Shown here: piece after piece, positions 40,946 through 52,569 of the stretch
Layout: every line of letters starts with the position of its first letter
How positions within the stretch are numbered: the first letter of the stretch is position 1
DNA from: Gossypium raimondii
Lineage: Eukaryota; Streptophyta; Magnoliopsida; Malvales; Malvaceae
Assembly: GCF_025698545.1 (NCBI RefSeq)
Contig: NC_068575.1
Span: 59,901,980 to 59,965,979 of the forward strand
Length of the DNA stretch: 64,000 nt
Reading direction: 5' to 3'
Notes under the pieces: generated by a model
Databases searched by the model: none
Seen by the model: the letters and a program-made list of their open reading frames with translations, nothing else
What the model was told of the DNA's origin: nothing
Position numbers and translations under genes: made by a program

Positions 40946-41422
40946 TAGTGGTGAGTATTCAATCGAGTTGAGTCAAAAAAAATTGAGTTAATCGAGTTGA
41001 CGAATTCTATTTTAGTAATTGAACTCAATTTGAAATTTTTTTGAATCAAATTGAGTAAAACTTTTTGAGTCAAATCGAGTCAAGTTAACAAATCCTATTA
41101 TTTATACTCAATATTGCGTTTACATGTACCGATTATTTAACTAGTAGGCGAAGTACCAAAATGAAGAAGTTTTGTCTTTTAACTTAATGGATTTGACTTT
41201 AATTTTAGAAAAGGTAAACATTTATCAAAACAACGTAGTTTTAACTTTTCTTATTCGGATTTTCAGATAACTCGAACTGTGTAATTTATATTCAAGTTAA
41301 ACCGAAAATTTTGATTTTTTATTCAAGTTGATCTGAATAACTTGATTAACTCGAACTATTTAATTCAAATTTTGAATTTTTTATCGAGCTTTTTGAATCG
41401 AATCGGATTTTGCTCACCTCTA
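40946..41422. mobile_element. hAT-type MITE in left arm, 477 bp
   Basis: The ends TAGTGGTGAG and the complement of CTCACCTCTA (TAGAGGTGAG) form short inverted repeats. Identical 8-bp duplications ATTTTAGG flank the element at 40938-40945 and 41423-41430. The interior has repeated GAGTTAATCGAGTT-like blocks, as in the copies at 34987 and 49908. Confidence 0.88.
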
Positions 41423-41608
41423 ATTTTAGGTTAAATTACACAATTAGTCCCCATATTTTTTTGTTTTGAGCTATTTAAATTTTTTTCTTTTTTAATCAAG
41501 CTTTTTGAATCAAATCAGATTTTGCTCACCTCTAATTTTAGGTTAAATTACACAATTAGTCCCCATATTTTTTTTGTTTTGAGTTTTTTTTTTCATTCTC
41601 TTTTGTTT
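41385..41608. repeat. 112-bp tandem duplication
   Basis: The stretch containing 'ctttttgaatc', 'gattttgctcacctctaatt' and 'acacaattagtccccatatt' occurs twice, with starts at about 41389 and 41501. It copies the right end of the hAT MITE together with adjacent Mutator-arm sequence, so the duplication happened after the MITE inserted. Confidence 0.8.
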
Positions 41609-43229
41609 CTCCCTTTGTTTTCTTCCCTTCTCCGTTTCTTTTAATGTATCAAATAACAAATAAATATCGAACAGGATGGTCTTAAAATACAAACTAGGTC
41701 TTAATAATGTAAGCGACGGAAAGAGAACTCTCTAAATCCTGAAATGAAATGTGTCATAACTAGTCTTAATAAAGAATAAATTATTGTGAAAAACAAAGGT
41801 AAACCCAAAAAAATAGGTAATTAAAAAACTCAAGATCCTTTCCAAAATTAAACCAATTTTTTTCCTTCCCATTTTCCCAAACTATTTGAGCATCCAAACA
41901 CCCCAAAGAGTCCACAAAAAAAAATTTGCTAACGACTTTGCAAGGGTTTTGATATTGCAATCGATCATTTCTTGCTTAGTAGCTCCTTCTTCACTGGGCT
42001 TATCCATAATGATAAGCCAGTGAATAACACCCCTAACCCGAATCCATCTCCGGAATAGGGTTACGGAGCATTACCAAAATTTACAAATTAATTTTCAGAC
42101 ATTTCATTTCATCTAGCATTCATATTTGAAACCAACCAAAATCAAAACATTAATGAGCCAACGTTGGCCAAATTAACTTATACATACCATTATAACCAGA
42201 ATCAAATCATCCAAAATTATCGATAGAACTAATGGATAGTGTGATATATCTCTGACAAGCTTCCAACCCAATCGAGCTTTCGATAATTTGTAGGGTAAAT
42301 AAAAAAAAATACGTAAGCAATGGATGCTTAGTAAGCTCGTGTAGTCTTTAATCATATTAGTTCATTTAAAATATGAAATCTATACATATCAAGAATAATC
42401 CAATAGTAATACCATAGTACTCATGAAGCTATATTCATCAACTCAAAATGTGAATAAATTCACAGTATCACTTACATATTATCCCAAGCTTAGTAGGACT
42501 TTATATAACTTTAACTCTTCATAATTTCTTTATTTTCATTTGCATTTCTTTACTTTCCACACTTATTCCATATGCGTGACACACAAGTCATAAACATATC
42601 ATTCAATCATAGTCACAAGCTACTGCATTTAACTAAAGCCTTTACCGAATTGATCACATGGTAAGTCATTTCATAATTTAAACCATACCACTTTTTCAAG
42701 AACACTAGCATATTTTCCTTCAAATACTTATCAATTCAATGCTTCCATTAAATAATCATATTACTATTCAACCAATAGCTTGGCACTTGCCTAAGCATCA
42801 AGCAACAACACTGGTTAGTGTACTTGCACACATTACATATAAACTCACTATGCATAATTTTCTTGTATCAACATATTAAAGATAATCATACATTTACATG
42901 TCATGATACATATCATTCTCTTATCGTTTCTTCATAGGTATATATCATTCATTTTATTATTTCGATATTTCATGTACCATCATTTTCATGAATTTCGCGT
43001 ACATACCGGTAATAGTTCATTTCAAACTCATGTTATCTCATTTCAGAAATTTATCCATTGTATCATTTAAATATCAATGGTTACATTTATTTTAGATCAA
43101 TACTAATAATAATCTATAAATCTTTCAATTCAACCACATAAGTCTTTTACCGTTTCTTTCTGTATCGAAGAACGACTTACGGATATGAGTACATCGTTTT
43201 CAGAAGCCCGAAGGCTGAACTTAAGCTCA

Positions 43230-43770
43230 TGAGAGCTAAACAGATAGTAAACACGAAAGTCCGCAACAAATGCTAAACCTCGGTTTACTTGGGTAATTTG
43301 CCGTCAATTCATCCTTTACATTTGTAATGCCATAACCCAGTTATGGTCTTATCCGTCAATTCATCCTTTAGCACAGAACGATTGTACTCAATCCCGCGTT
43401 CAATCCAAACTGGGTATTAAATTCGATAATATATTTCCAATAATAATTCAATTCCATGTTTTCTATTACCCTTATTATTTTCCATATTTATCCCGTTAAA
43501 TTTTCGGAAATTCGATGGATTTTCAGAGGTACACTTTTAGTATACAAATCTGGGTCCATCAATTCATATTCATGTGCGCACATTTTCATTTCAGAGAGCA
43601 CACTCCCGCGAACCTTATCCTTACAGCGGGATTATCAGTCCAGGCTAAATCCCCTGCAATGACAATTACTCTAATGAGCTTGGATCTAAATTATCAGTCC
43701 GGGCTAAATCCATTTTCCACATATTCTTTGGGAGGACTATATCAGTATAGGATCACCCGTCCAGGATAGA
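43230..43770. repeat. Imperfect repeats inside outer LTR
   Basis: The phrase 'cgtcaattcatcctttac/ag' appears twice around 43302-43372. A 'tatcagtcc(a/g)ggctaaatcc' phrase appears twice around 43630-43710. These are variable tandem-like modules of the kind seen in cotton gypsy LTRs. Confidence 0.6.
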
Positions 43771-46603
43771 TCCTTTTTACCGTCAATTCCTTTTCAAAAA
43801 TCCATCGAATTTTCCTTCCATTCAACCAAGATTTCTTCCCCTTTTTATCAAATATATCAATGTTTCATCAATTTTCATACAATGAACATTCAAATCATAT
43901 TCACATCAATAACAAACATTTCAAGCATTTAAGAATATAATTCAAGTTACACAAACTTACTGGGCTAAATTGCAAAATATCAAAATTGTGGACATTTTGG
44001 TAATTTTTCATTTTTCTCAATTTCCACCTAAATATTGATAAAATTAATATTTCATTCAATTTATTAATTTAAATGATAAAACAATTCATTTCATGCAATT
44101 TGGTTATTTTTGACATTTTACAAAATTACCCTTGAAATTTTACTTTTATTCAATTTAGTCCCCGAACCTAAAACATGTAAATTAGATATTTTAAAATAAA
44201 ATCATATTATCTGAATATTCACATATATTTTCCTCCTCCTCCACTCCATTCCACATCCTTGATATATACATAATACCACTATTTACTTGTTTACTCATAA
44301 CAAGCTATTCATTGGAGTCATAGTCACTAAATTAATTATATCTTAAGCTACAGAACTCCGAATTGAGATATGAAAATTTTATCTGAAGCTAGACTCACAT
44401 ATATTCTTACCATAAAATTTTCAGAATTTTTGGTTTAGAAAATAAGTACAACTTATTCTTTAAAGTTTCCCATGTTTCACTGTTTGACAGTTCTGACCCT
44501 CTTCACTAAAAATTAATTATCTCTTTGTACAGAATTCATATGATGTTCCCATTTGTTTCTATTGAAAATAGACTCATTAATGATTTTAAAATATAAATTT
44601 AAGCCTCTAATTATTTTTATTCAATTTTTATGATTTTTCAAAGTTAGAACTGGGGAACCCAGATTCATTCTGACCTTGTCTCACAACATTTATTATATCT
44701 CATGATTTACAATTCCATTACTTACACTGTTTCTTCTATGATAAACTAGACTCAATGAGATTTAATTTGATATTTTTTCATCCTCTAATTCTATTTCCAC
44801 GATTTATAGTGATTTTCCAAATTTAACCTACTGCAACTGTCCAAAACTGTTTTAGTGCAAGATGTTGATTACTAAGTTTATAACTCCTTATTCCCTTTCT
44901 CTATAATATTTCTCATCACTTTCATTTATTTTCCTTCACTAATATATCAAGAACGCAAGACCTTATATAAGAAAACTCTACTATAACATTAATTTCCTAC
45001 TTTTTCAATAATATCAAAGTCAAAAATATATTGAAATCTTGATGTTCTTACCTTGCTCTATTGATTTCAATCTTTAACTTGATTCTCTCTCTCCTCCAAC
45101 CTCTATTTCTTGAATCTAACTTGATATTCTAGCTCCCCATGATCTCCTTATCAATTTTCTCTCTTGGTGGCTATGGAAATTTCTTTGATTTCTAAGTGAA
45201 AATAGTGAATTTTTGGTGAAAGGACCAAATTGTAAAGAAAGTAAAATTTTCTTTCTTCTCTTCTCTTTTAACGATGGTTGCATGGAAAGATGATGATTTT
45301 TCATCATCTTTCTTCCCTTTTATATTAATCATTTAATAATAAAATAATACTAAAAATCTTAATAAAATATTAAGTAAATAACATTTATCTAATTAATTAA
45401 TTAAAAATATCACAAACATCATCTGTAACACCCCTTACACGTATTCAACGCCGGAATAGGGTATGAGGCATTACTAGAACACTTACACATGTTAGCCGAA
45501 TAAACATATAGCGTAAGCATTATAAGTATGGCCGAGTTCAACATTTATTCATGTATCAAACTTACCAACATGAGTTAATCTATAAACCATTCATGGCCTT
45601 ACTTCGTACCAAATATACCACACTCACATACTATGAAATTTTATTTTCCCATATGAGCTTAAACCATGATCATCACATATCAAAGACAAATGTTCTTGAC
45701 ATTTCCATTACATAAACCGAATTAATCAATGCAACTCAATGATATAATCAGCCATATATTATTATTATCATACACATATATATATCATGACTAAATTTCT
45801 TAAACATTTGGTCAATTGCTTTTCAAAACCGCAATAGTTCTTCAGTACCAATACGTATTTACCATTCAATTTAACATTTACCGATTAAAATCGGGCATAT
45901 GACCATTTATACACAATTCATTCATACATTTTATTGTCCTCCTCCTCCTCTCCATTCCACATCCTTAATGTGTATATCACATTTAAACAACATTAACTAT
46001 AATTTCACTATTCACTAACATGTATATTCAAAGCTGTCTATTCGAGTCATAGTCACTAAATTATTTTTACCTGGAGCTACAGAACTCTAAATTAAGATCC
46101 GTAAATTTTCTCCAAAACTATATTCACATATCTTCTTACCATAAAATTTTCAGAATTTTTGGTTTAGCCAAATAGTACAGTTTATTCTTTAAAGTTTCCC
46201 CTGTTTCACTGTTTGACAGTTCTGACCTCTCTTCACTAAAAATTAATTATCTCACTGAACAGAATTTGGATATAGTTTCCGTTTGTTTCTCCTAAAAATA
46301 GATTCACTGATAATTCTAAACATATAAAATTTATCCCATAATTATTTTTGTACAATTTTTTACAATTTTCCAAAGTCAAAACAGGGGATTCCAAACTCAT
46401 TCTGACTTTGTCTAATTAAACTTCAAATATCTCAAAATATATAACTCTTTTGCTTTCTCTATTTCTTTTATGTGAAAATAGACTCATTTAGCTTCAATTT
46501 AATATATTATTCAGCCTCTAATTAAATTTCCACCATTTTTGGTGATTTTTCAAAGTCACACAACTGTTGCTGTCTAAACTATTTTGTTGCTAATTGTACT
46601 CTT

Positions 46604-47225
46604 TAGGGGTGTGCATAATTCGGGTAAAACCGAAAAAATTCGGTTAACCGACCGAATTCGGTTAATCGGTCAGTTAACCGAATTTTTTCGTCGGGGTCGG
46701 TTAATTTTTATGATTTTTCGTTAACGGTTAATTCGGTTCGAAACCGTCGGTTAATCAAAATTTTCGTTAACCAAAAAATTAATAAATAAAATTATCCAAC
46801 CCAGCCCAAACTCAATTACCCAACCCAATTACCCAACCCAATAAAACTAAAACTAAAGTTTACCCAATTACCCAATCCAATAAAACTAAAACTAAAAAAC
46901 AACCCAATTTACTAAAGTCTAAAACCCAATTTACTTTAATAATTTATAAATTTTTTAAATTTTAAAAATAAAAAATAAAAAAATTTCAGGTAATTCGGGT
47001 ATTTTTCGATAATTCGGTTAATTCGGATAATTCGGGTAATTTTTAACCAAAAATAAAAAATACATAATTTTCGGTTAATTCGGTTAACCGACCTTATTAA
47101 CCGAAAAAATTTCGGTTCGGTTAATTTTTTTTTTTAAATCGGTTCGGTTAACGGTTAAAATTTTTGGAAGGTCGGTTAATTCGGTTATAGTAATTTCGGG
47201 TCGGTTAACCGAATGAACACCCTTA
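46604..47225. mobile_element. hAT-type MITE inside the inner LTR, 622 bp
   Basis: The left end TAGGGGTGTGCAT and the complement of the right end TAAGGGTGTTCAT form inverted repeats. Identical duplications GTACTCTT lie at 46596-46603 and 47226-47233. The interior consists of many short 'cggttaaccgaa', 'aattcggt' and 'acccaa' motifs and no coding. The ends and 8-bp duplication indicate hAT. Confidence 0.88.
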
Positions 47226-47414
47226 GTACTCTTTCATAATTTCACTTTTTCACTTTCAATCACAATTCAATTCAAAATTCACTTTTCCATTTCTAAGTCG
47301 ATATTCAATTCAGTTCCACACCTTTATTCATTATTCAATTACACTTAGTCAATTTCCCGTTGAACACTCGGAATTTACATGGATACGTAGAGAATTAGCA
47401 CATAAGTGCCACAC

Positions 47415-47515
47415 TGATATGTAGCCGGTTACCATCGAAATGTAGCCGGTTACCATCGATATGTAGTCAGTAGCTACCATCGATATGTAGCCAAGCTACC
47501 ACCGATCAATAACAC
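47415..47515. repeat. Short tandem repeat in inner LTR
   Basis: Four diverged copies, 22-31 bp long, of 'atgtagccggttaccatcga', comparable in kind with the 43-bp and 31-bp blocks of the LTR relic at the window start. Confidence 0.8.
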
Positions 47516-49253
47516 TGAAATGTCTACGGCCTGCTCACACAAGTCGTCAGTGTCTGCAACACATGCTAGATCACCCAGAACCCGGGACTCACTGTAACAC
47601 TGATCTCTAGTGACATGTCACTTGTATCCACTTCTATTCCTAAGTTCAACTGGGAATTTACACTTAACACTTTATTTTCAACACTTTAACACTTGGATAA
47701 TTCATGAATAATTTTCCTTCCACATTTAATATTAATTCACATATCAAATATAATTCACAATTTATAAAAATATAACTATTATTTACACGTAACTTACTTT
47801 GATGCAACAATATAAAAATTTAGCAATTTAGTCTTTAATCTTTTCTTTTCTCCGGTCAAGGTCGATTCCACTTCTTTCTTAATCTATAATAACACATTTG
47901 ACTTATTTAGTACTCACATTTATTAAAACAGTCCTTGACCCAAACTTTGGTAAAATTTCAATTTTGCCCCTAAACTTTTGTATATTTACACTTTTGCCCC
48001 AAAGCTCGTAAATTAAACTTCATCTCTTATTCTTATGTATTATGACATGCTGAACATTTTTCCCTTCTATGGCAACATCAATTTGCCACTCTAACACTTA
48101 CTTATGAACATTTAGCATTTTTATCGATTATGTCGTTTTACTAGTTTTCACTGAAAATCGCTTAGCAAAAGTTGCTTAACATAATTTCTAGCTTCATATT
48201 ATACCATAAAACATCAAATAAACATTTTTCACATATGGGTATTTTTCCAAATATAAACCCTAAATTAAATTATTACTAGAATAAGCAAAATCAAGTTACC
48301 GGGACTCCAAAAACGTAAATAACATTAAAAACGGGGCTTAGAATCACTTACTATGGAGCTTGGAAGCTTGAAAACCCTAAATATGGTTTCCCCCTTGCTG
48401 ATTTCGTTCACCATGGAGAAGATGAGCACAATTTGCCATCTTTTTCCCTTTTAATTCATTTTAATTACTAGATTACCAAATTGCCCCTAACTTAAAAATT
48501 TCTTATTTCACTTGTCTCATGCCCATTTTTGTCTACCAACTTAACCAATGGTCTAATTACCATATAAGGACTCCAGTTTAAAGTTTCATAACAATTGAAC
48601 ACCTCTAACATGTAGAACTCAACTTTTGCACTTTTTACAATTTAGTCCTTTTGACTAAATTGAGTGCCCAAACGTCGAAATTTTCGAACGAAATTTTCAC
48701 AAAATCATTCTGTGAAATTGTAGACCATAAAAATATAAGAAAAATAAATTTTTCCTCATCGAATTTGTGGTCGCAAAACCACTGTTCCGACTAGGCCCAA
48801 AAATCGAGCTGTTACATCATCATTACCTTCTAGAATTCTCTCTCTATTTGGCCATTTTGCCCTTCATAATCTTTTGAAATTCCATCATTGAGTCATCACT
48901 TACTTTGGTAAAATTGTAATTTAGTCCCTCAAAATTCTTCACATTTTCAATTCGGTCATAATTCATCCATTTTCCTTAGTTTCTAGATTATTCCACCCTT
49001 AAAATATTTACACTATTGGTCATTCAACTTTTTCACATTTACACTTTAACCCCTCAAATTTTGAGTATTTACTCTTGGGCAACAAAACTTCTCACTTTCG
49101 CAATTTAATCCTTTCTTGAATTAATATGTCATAATATACTTCCCAATGTTGACATAACTCAATATTACCCTTTTTATCACTTTATTTCCTTATTTTATTA
49201 TATCAGAGATATTATCTTACTTTCCTTACTGTAGAAATTTTCGAAGTATTACA

Positions 49254-49899
49254 TAGTGCTCATAATCACAACTTGAAAACAGCAGGGCCATTTCAATCGG
49301 TAGTTGGTTGCTGAAGTTCGATCCAAAGTTGAATGGGGAGTAAACGGAGTTCTCAAAATGGTTGACGTGGCATCGGATGGAGGTGAAGCGCGTGGGGGCA
49401 AGAGGGAGACATCAGACGGCATGTGAAAGAGGGGTAAAAGGGTAGCGGGAGAAGTAGAAGGAAGGTATGGGAGGAGGATAGGTGATGAATTTGGAGGATA
49501 GGAGACATTTGAGGAGGAGAAATGATAGAGTAATGTGGCATGTGAGGGTGGATGTGGCGGCACGTGTAAGGGTTTGTGCCATGATGAGTAAGAGATTGAA
49601 TTTGATCAGAGTCAAGAGTGTAAAAGAGGATAAGCTGAGAGAAGGTTTGTGCCATCCTGTTTGATACGCTAAAAGAAGTGGAGAAGGAAGGAAAATAAAG
49701 AGATAAGCGGAAGAGAATGAAAAAAAAAACAAAAAAGAAAGTTAAAAAGAACATAAAAGAAAAAAAATTAAATTGCTAAAAACGAAAAAAATATGAGGAC
49801 TAATTGTTTAATTTATCCTAAATTTTTTGTTTGAAATGAATATTTAACGTGCCATATTAGCTTATCGTTACACCGTTAGCGATAATTAACGATTCGATG
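49254..49899. other. Interior and right arm of the large Mutator-type element
   Basis: Purine-rich sequence (about 49370-49740), then right-arm sequence pairing with 41583-41650 and 40860-40940. ORFs on either strand here are low complexity and carry no domain. Confidence 0.6.
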
Positions 49900-49907
49900 A
49901 CTAAAAC

Positions 49908-50433
49908 TAAGAATGGGCAAAACTCAATTTGATTCGAAAAAGTCGAAAAAATTTTGAATTTCGAGTTAATCAATTAAAGTTATTCAAGTCAATTCGAATA
50001 AGTAATTCAAGTTTCGAATTCAAATTGAGTTAAATTTTACAATTCGAATAATTTGATTAACAGATTGATGTAAATACACTTTTGGTCCCTATCAAGTTTG
50101 AAAATAAACAAATTAGTCTCTTAACAAAATTACAAAAAAAATCCAAAAAAAATTCAAAATAATTGTTAAAATTCAAAATACTTATAAAAATTTCAAAATG
50201 ATTCTAAAAATATATAAGGAAAGTTGAATTAAAAATTTCTAGAATAATAATTTTGGACCTAAATAAGTTAATTTGACATGTTTTATTTTTTAATTTAACT
50301 CGAACAATTTCACTCGATTTGACTCGACTCGATTCGAAAAAAATTTCAAATTAAATTAGAATGATAAAATAAAACTTGCTAACTCGATTAACTCGATATT
50401 TTTTCACTCGATTCAATCGAATGCTTACCCCTA
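49908..50433. mobile_element. hAT-type MITE in right arm, 526 bp
   Basis: It starts TAAGAATGGGCAAAACTC and ends GCTTACCCCTA. The flanks ACTAAAAC (49900-49907) and ACTAAAAT (50434-50441) agree in seven of eight bases. The interior shares ACTCGATTAACTCGA-type blocks with the copies at 34987 and 40946. It sits at a different arm position from the left-arm MITE, so it is an independent insertion. Confidence 0.75.
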
Positions 50434-50706
50434 ACTAAAATGTTACAACACAATAACGTCATTGAGTAGAACATAACATTTCAACATAAATAACTAAAAT
50501 GTAACCTAAGGTAAAAAAAAAAAAGTGACTATTTTGGTAGTTTACCCAATGATATCAATTCATTTTGAGAAATAAAATTTAAGAAATTATAAGGCGAAAT
50601 TCCCCTAATATGATTCATCAGAATCTTACCACCCACAAGAGAAAAAAAATGGTAATAAGCTGAAATTGGTCATTCCATCTGTCTTCGAAAGTAACAAAGC
50701 AAAAAA

Positions 50707-52569
50707 TCAAGCAGTAGATTTGGTGCCAAAGAGTTGAGATGTTTTAGGATGATTACGAATATGATGAGGGCATTTATATAGCAGATCTTGTGCCTCAGTA
50801 TGTCTACCTTCCTCCAAAAATGATTCAAGAGTATGAAGGTAAGCTCCAATGCTTGGATATTCCTTCACACTCAATGCTTTCAAGAACTCCACAGCGTCCT
50901 CCACAGTCCCCTGCTTTGAAATATATTGAACGAAAGGTTCAGGGTAAGGTGGGTAGTTTTGTTTCTTCATCAACTTAAGAAGGTTCATCGATTCTTCGAG
51001 TTTTCTTTTCCCCAGAAGCTTCTCTATAAGAAGTTTAAATGTTGCTTGCCAAGGTCTTAAGTGAACTACATTTACCATCTCCACCAGCAATTTGTATGCA
51101 CCATCTACTCTATTCTGACTGATGAAACTGTTTATTAAGACATCCAACAAGTCAGCATCCGCTTCGCAGGTTTTCACCATCTTTGCGAAACACATCAATG
51201 CATCATCGATCTGATTAGCATCACAATGGCCTTGAATCAAAATAGTCCATGTCTTGATATCCGGACAGCATCCATTTGCTTTCATTTCATCCAACACTTT
51301 GCAGGCTTCTTCGAGTCTTCTTGCTTTACAAAGTCCAAACACCAGTTGGCTGTACGTAATGTTATCAGGTTCGCACCCAGCATTTTTCATTGCTTTCATG
51401 ATCTTCTCCGCTTCATCAAACTTACCCACCTTGGTTAAAGAACGATGAATCCCGTCATAAATAGCCTTGGACAGTGAATATCCAGCAGCCTCGTATTTAT
51501 TCACTACCCTGAACACCAAACTCAAATCTTGTCCATCAGCACTGGAAATGCTCCGTAAGAGTAAGCTGCAATCTTGTGCTGAAGGCTTATATGGACCATC
51601 CATCATGATTTCATAAAGTTTCACAGCATCCTCCAACATCTTAAACTTCTGAAAGTTCCTCGAAACTTTTATATACGTATCGATATCCATCTCAAATCCT
51701 TCACCTTTCATCTCATCAACAACACCCCAAAACTCAGCAATAGAATCAAGCCTAGCAAGAACCCTTATAAGAGCATTGTAAGTAACTGTATTATGCTTAT
51801 AATTCGAACCCTTACTGGCCCAATGAAAAAACTGTAAACCTTTCCTAGGGTAAGTTCTAAGTTCCTTCAACACCCTTATCACTAAATTATCAGACAAATC
51901 AGTTCCCATACCATCTAATATTTTCTCAGTCTCACTGCTCCATTCATCCCCAGCAATAACATCAGCTACCTTACGAGCAATACTATCCTTAGCATTCTCT
52001 TCAACCATCCTTTTATAAAAATGGGTTAAGGCCACAACATCACTAGGCATCTTATTGTTTCTAAAAGAAGAATGGATTGTATAATAAGTTTCTTCGTCAA
52101 GATAAAAACCCAGGTCCTTCATTTCCCTTAAAGTTATCCAGAACTCTTTCATTGTGGCTTTATTAGCAAAAATCCTAAGCATAAAGCTATAGACAGAAGA
52201 ATTGGGTTTAAACCCATTTTCTTGACGCACCCAATTGAAGAAACTCGATGCCTTTTTGGAGTCTTTATCGAGTTTCTTAAGAACATAGATGACAGTTTCA
52301 TGAGTCAATGCAGATTTAAACTCGTGTAAGGAGGTTTCTAACTCGCCAGACCAATCGTTGGTCAGAATGAGTTGAAGCAACGAGTTGGGTTTTGTAGAGA
52401 AGGAAAGGCTTTGATGGATGTTGGTTAGAAGAGAAGAGTGTGATTGAAACGAGAGCTGTGAAGAGAAGCGAGTCACCTGAGAGGAGAAGGAAGGAGTTGA
52501 GGTGAGTCGAGTGGAAAGAAGCGAGTTGGCTAACCTGAGTGAGGAGAGGATTGCCTTGGACCGATTCAT
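50707..52569 (-). CDS. Pentatricopeptide repeat (PPR) protein, P type, organellar
   Basis: One uninterrupted 620-residue ORF without introns, as usual for plant PPR genes. The first 60 or so residues are rich in Ser, Leu, Arg and Thr with few acidic residues, fitting a mitochondrial (or plastid) targeting peptide. From about residue 95 there are repeated 35-residue PPR helices, the clearest being 'NTVTYNALIRVLARLDSIAE', 'DNITYSQLVFGLCKARRLEE' and 'DIKTWTILIQGHCDANQIDD'. No E, DYW or SMR domain follows; the protein ends in a degenerate repeat region. Such proteins bind organellar RNA and act in splicing, stabilisation or translation. It recalls the Arabidopsis At3g48250 (BIR6)/At3g02490 group, but I could not verify that. 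Confidence 0.93.
   Translation of the reverse strand: MNRSKAILSSLRLANSLLSTRLTSTPSFSSQVTRFSSQLSFQSHSSLLTNIHQSLSFSTKPNSLLQLILTNDWSGELETSLHEFKSALTHETVIYVLKKLDKDSKKASSFFNWVRQENGFKPNSSVYSFMLRIFANKATMKEFWITLREMKDLGFYLDEETYYTIHSSFRNNKMPSDVVALTHFYKRMVEENAKDSIARKVADVIAGDEWSSETEKILDGMGTDLSDNLVIRVLKELRTYPRKGLQFFHWASKGSNYKHNTVTYNALIRVLARLDSIAEFWGVVDEMKGEGFEMDIDTYIKVSRNFQKFKMLEDAVKLYEIMMDGPYKPSAQDCSLLLRSISSADGQDLSLVFRVVNKYEAAGYSLSKAIYDGIHRSLTKVGKFDEAEKIMKAMKNAGCEPDNITYSQLVFGLCKARRLEEACKVLDEMKANGCCPDIKTWTILIQGHCDANQIDDALMCFAKMVKTCEADADLLDVLINSFISQNRVDGAYKLLVEMVNVVHLRPWQATFKLLIEKLLGKRKLEESMNLLKLMKKQNYPPYPEPFVQYISKQGTVEDAVEFLKALSVKEYPSIGAYLHTLESFLEEGRHTEAQDLLYKCPHHIRNHPKTSQLFGTKSTA

Larger units (their letters stand above)
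45424..48816 (-). mobile_element. Inner gypsy-type solo LTR, 3.39 kb, with target duplication
   Basis: The ends are TG...CA: TGTAACACCCC at 45424 and GAGCTGTTACA at 48816. In reverse orientation it starts TGTAACAGCTCG. The 5-bp duplication TCATC is identical on both sides (45419-45423 and 48817-48821), typical of Ty3/gypsy integration. No internal coding domain is present, so it is a solo LTR. It was inserted into the outer LTR and is itself interrupted by a hAT MITE at 46604-47225. The intact duplication suggests a moderate age, younger than the outer LTR. Confidence 0.9.
42023..49253 (-). mobile_element. Outer gypsy-type solo LTR, interrupted
   Basis: In reverse orientation this starts TGTAATACTTCG (right end at 49253) and ends with the typical '...GGGTGTTA' block at 42023-42035. 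Flanks CAGTG (42018-42022) and TAGTG (49254-49258) look like a 5-bp target duplication with one difference. Without the nested LTR at 45424-48816 it is about 3.8 kb. There is no gag or pol coding on either side, so it is a solo LTR left by recombination between LTRs. It shares blocks with the inner LTR, for example 'taccataaaattttcagaat' near 44410 and 46138. Confidence 0.7.
40754..50547. mobile_element. Mutator-type foldback element inflated by nested insertions
   Basis: The left end GGGTAAACTATTAAAATAGTC pairs with the complement of the right end (GGGTAAACTACCAAAATAGTC). Identical 9-bp duplications AATGATATC flank it (40745-40753 and 50548-50556). The arms (about 40754-41650 and 49655-50547, counting inserts) align with the 800-bp element at 35704-36503. 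Between them lie some unique sequence and a 7.2-kb nested LTR complex; each arm carries its own hAT MITE. Without these insertions the element would be roughly 1.6 kb. It shows no transposase-like coding. Confidence 0.85.

Noticed and set aside
42023-49253. A full-length LTR retrotransposon with two LTRs
   Set aside because: The two LTR-like sequences are nested one inside the other, each with its own target duplication, and no gag or pol coding lies between or beside them.
49249-49754. ORFs of 104-133 codons on the minus strand
   Set aside because: They are Ser/Pro/Phe-rich low-complexity frames opposite purine-rich transposon sequence, overlap each other in several frames and show no domain.
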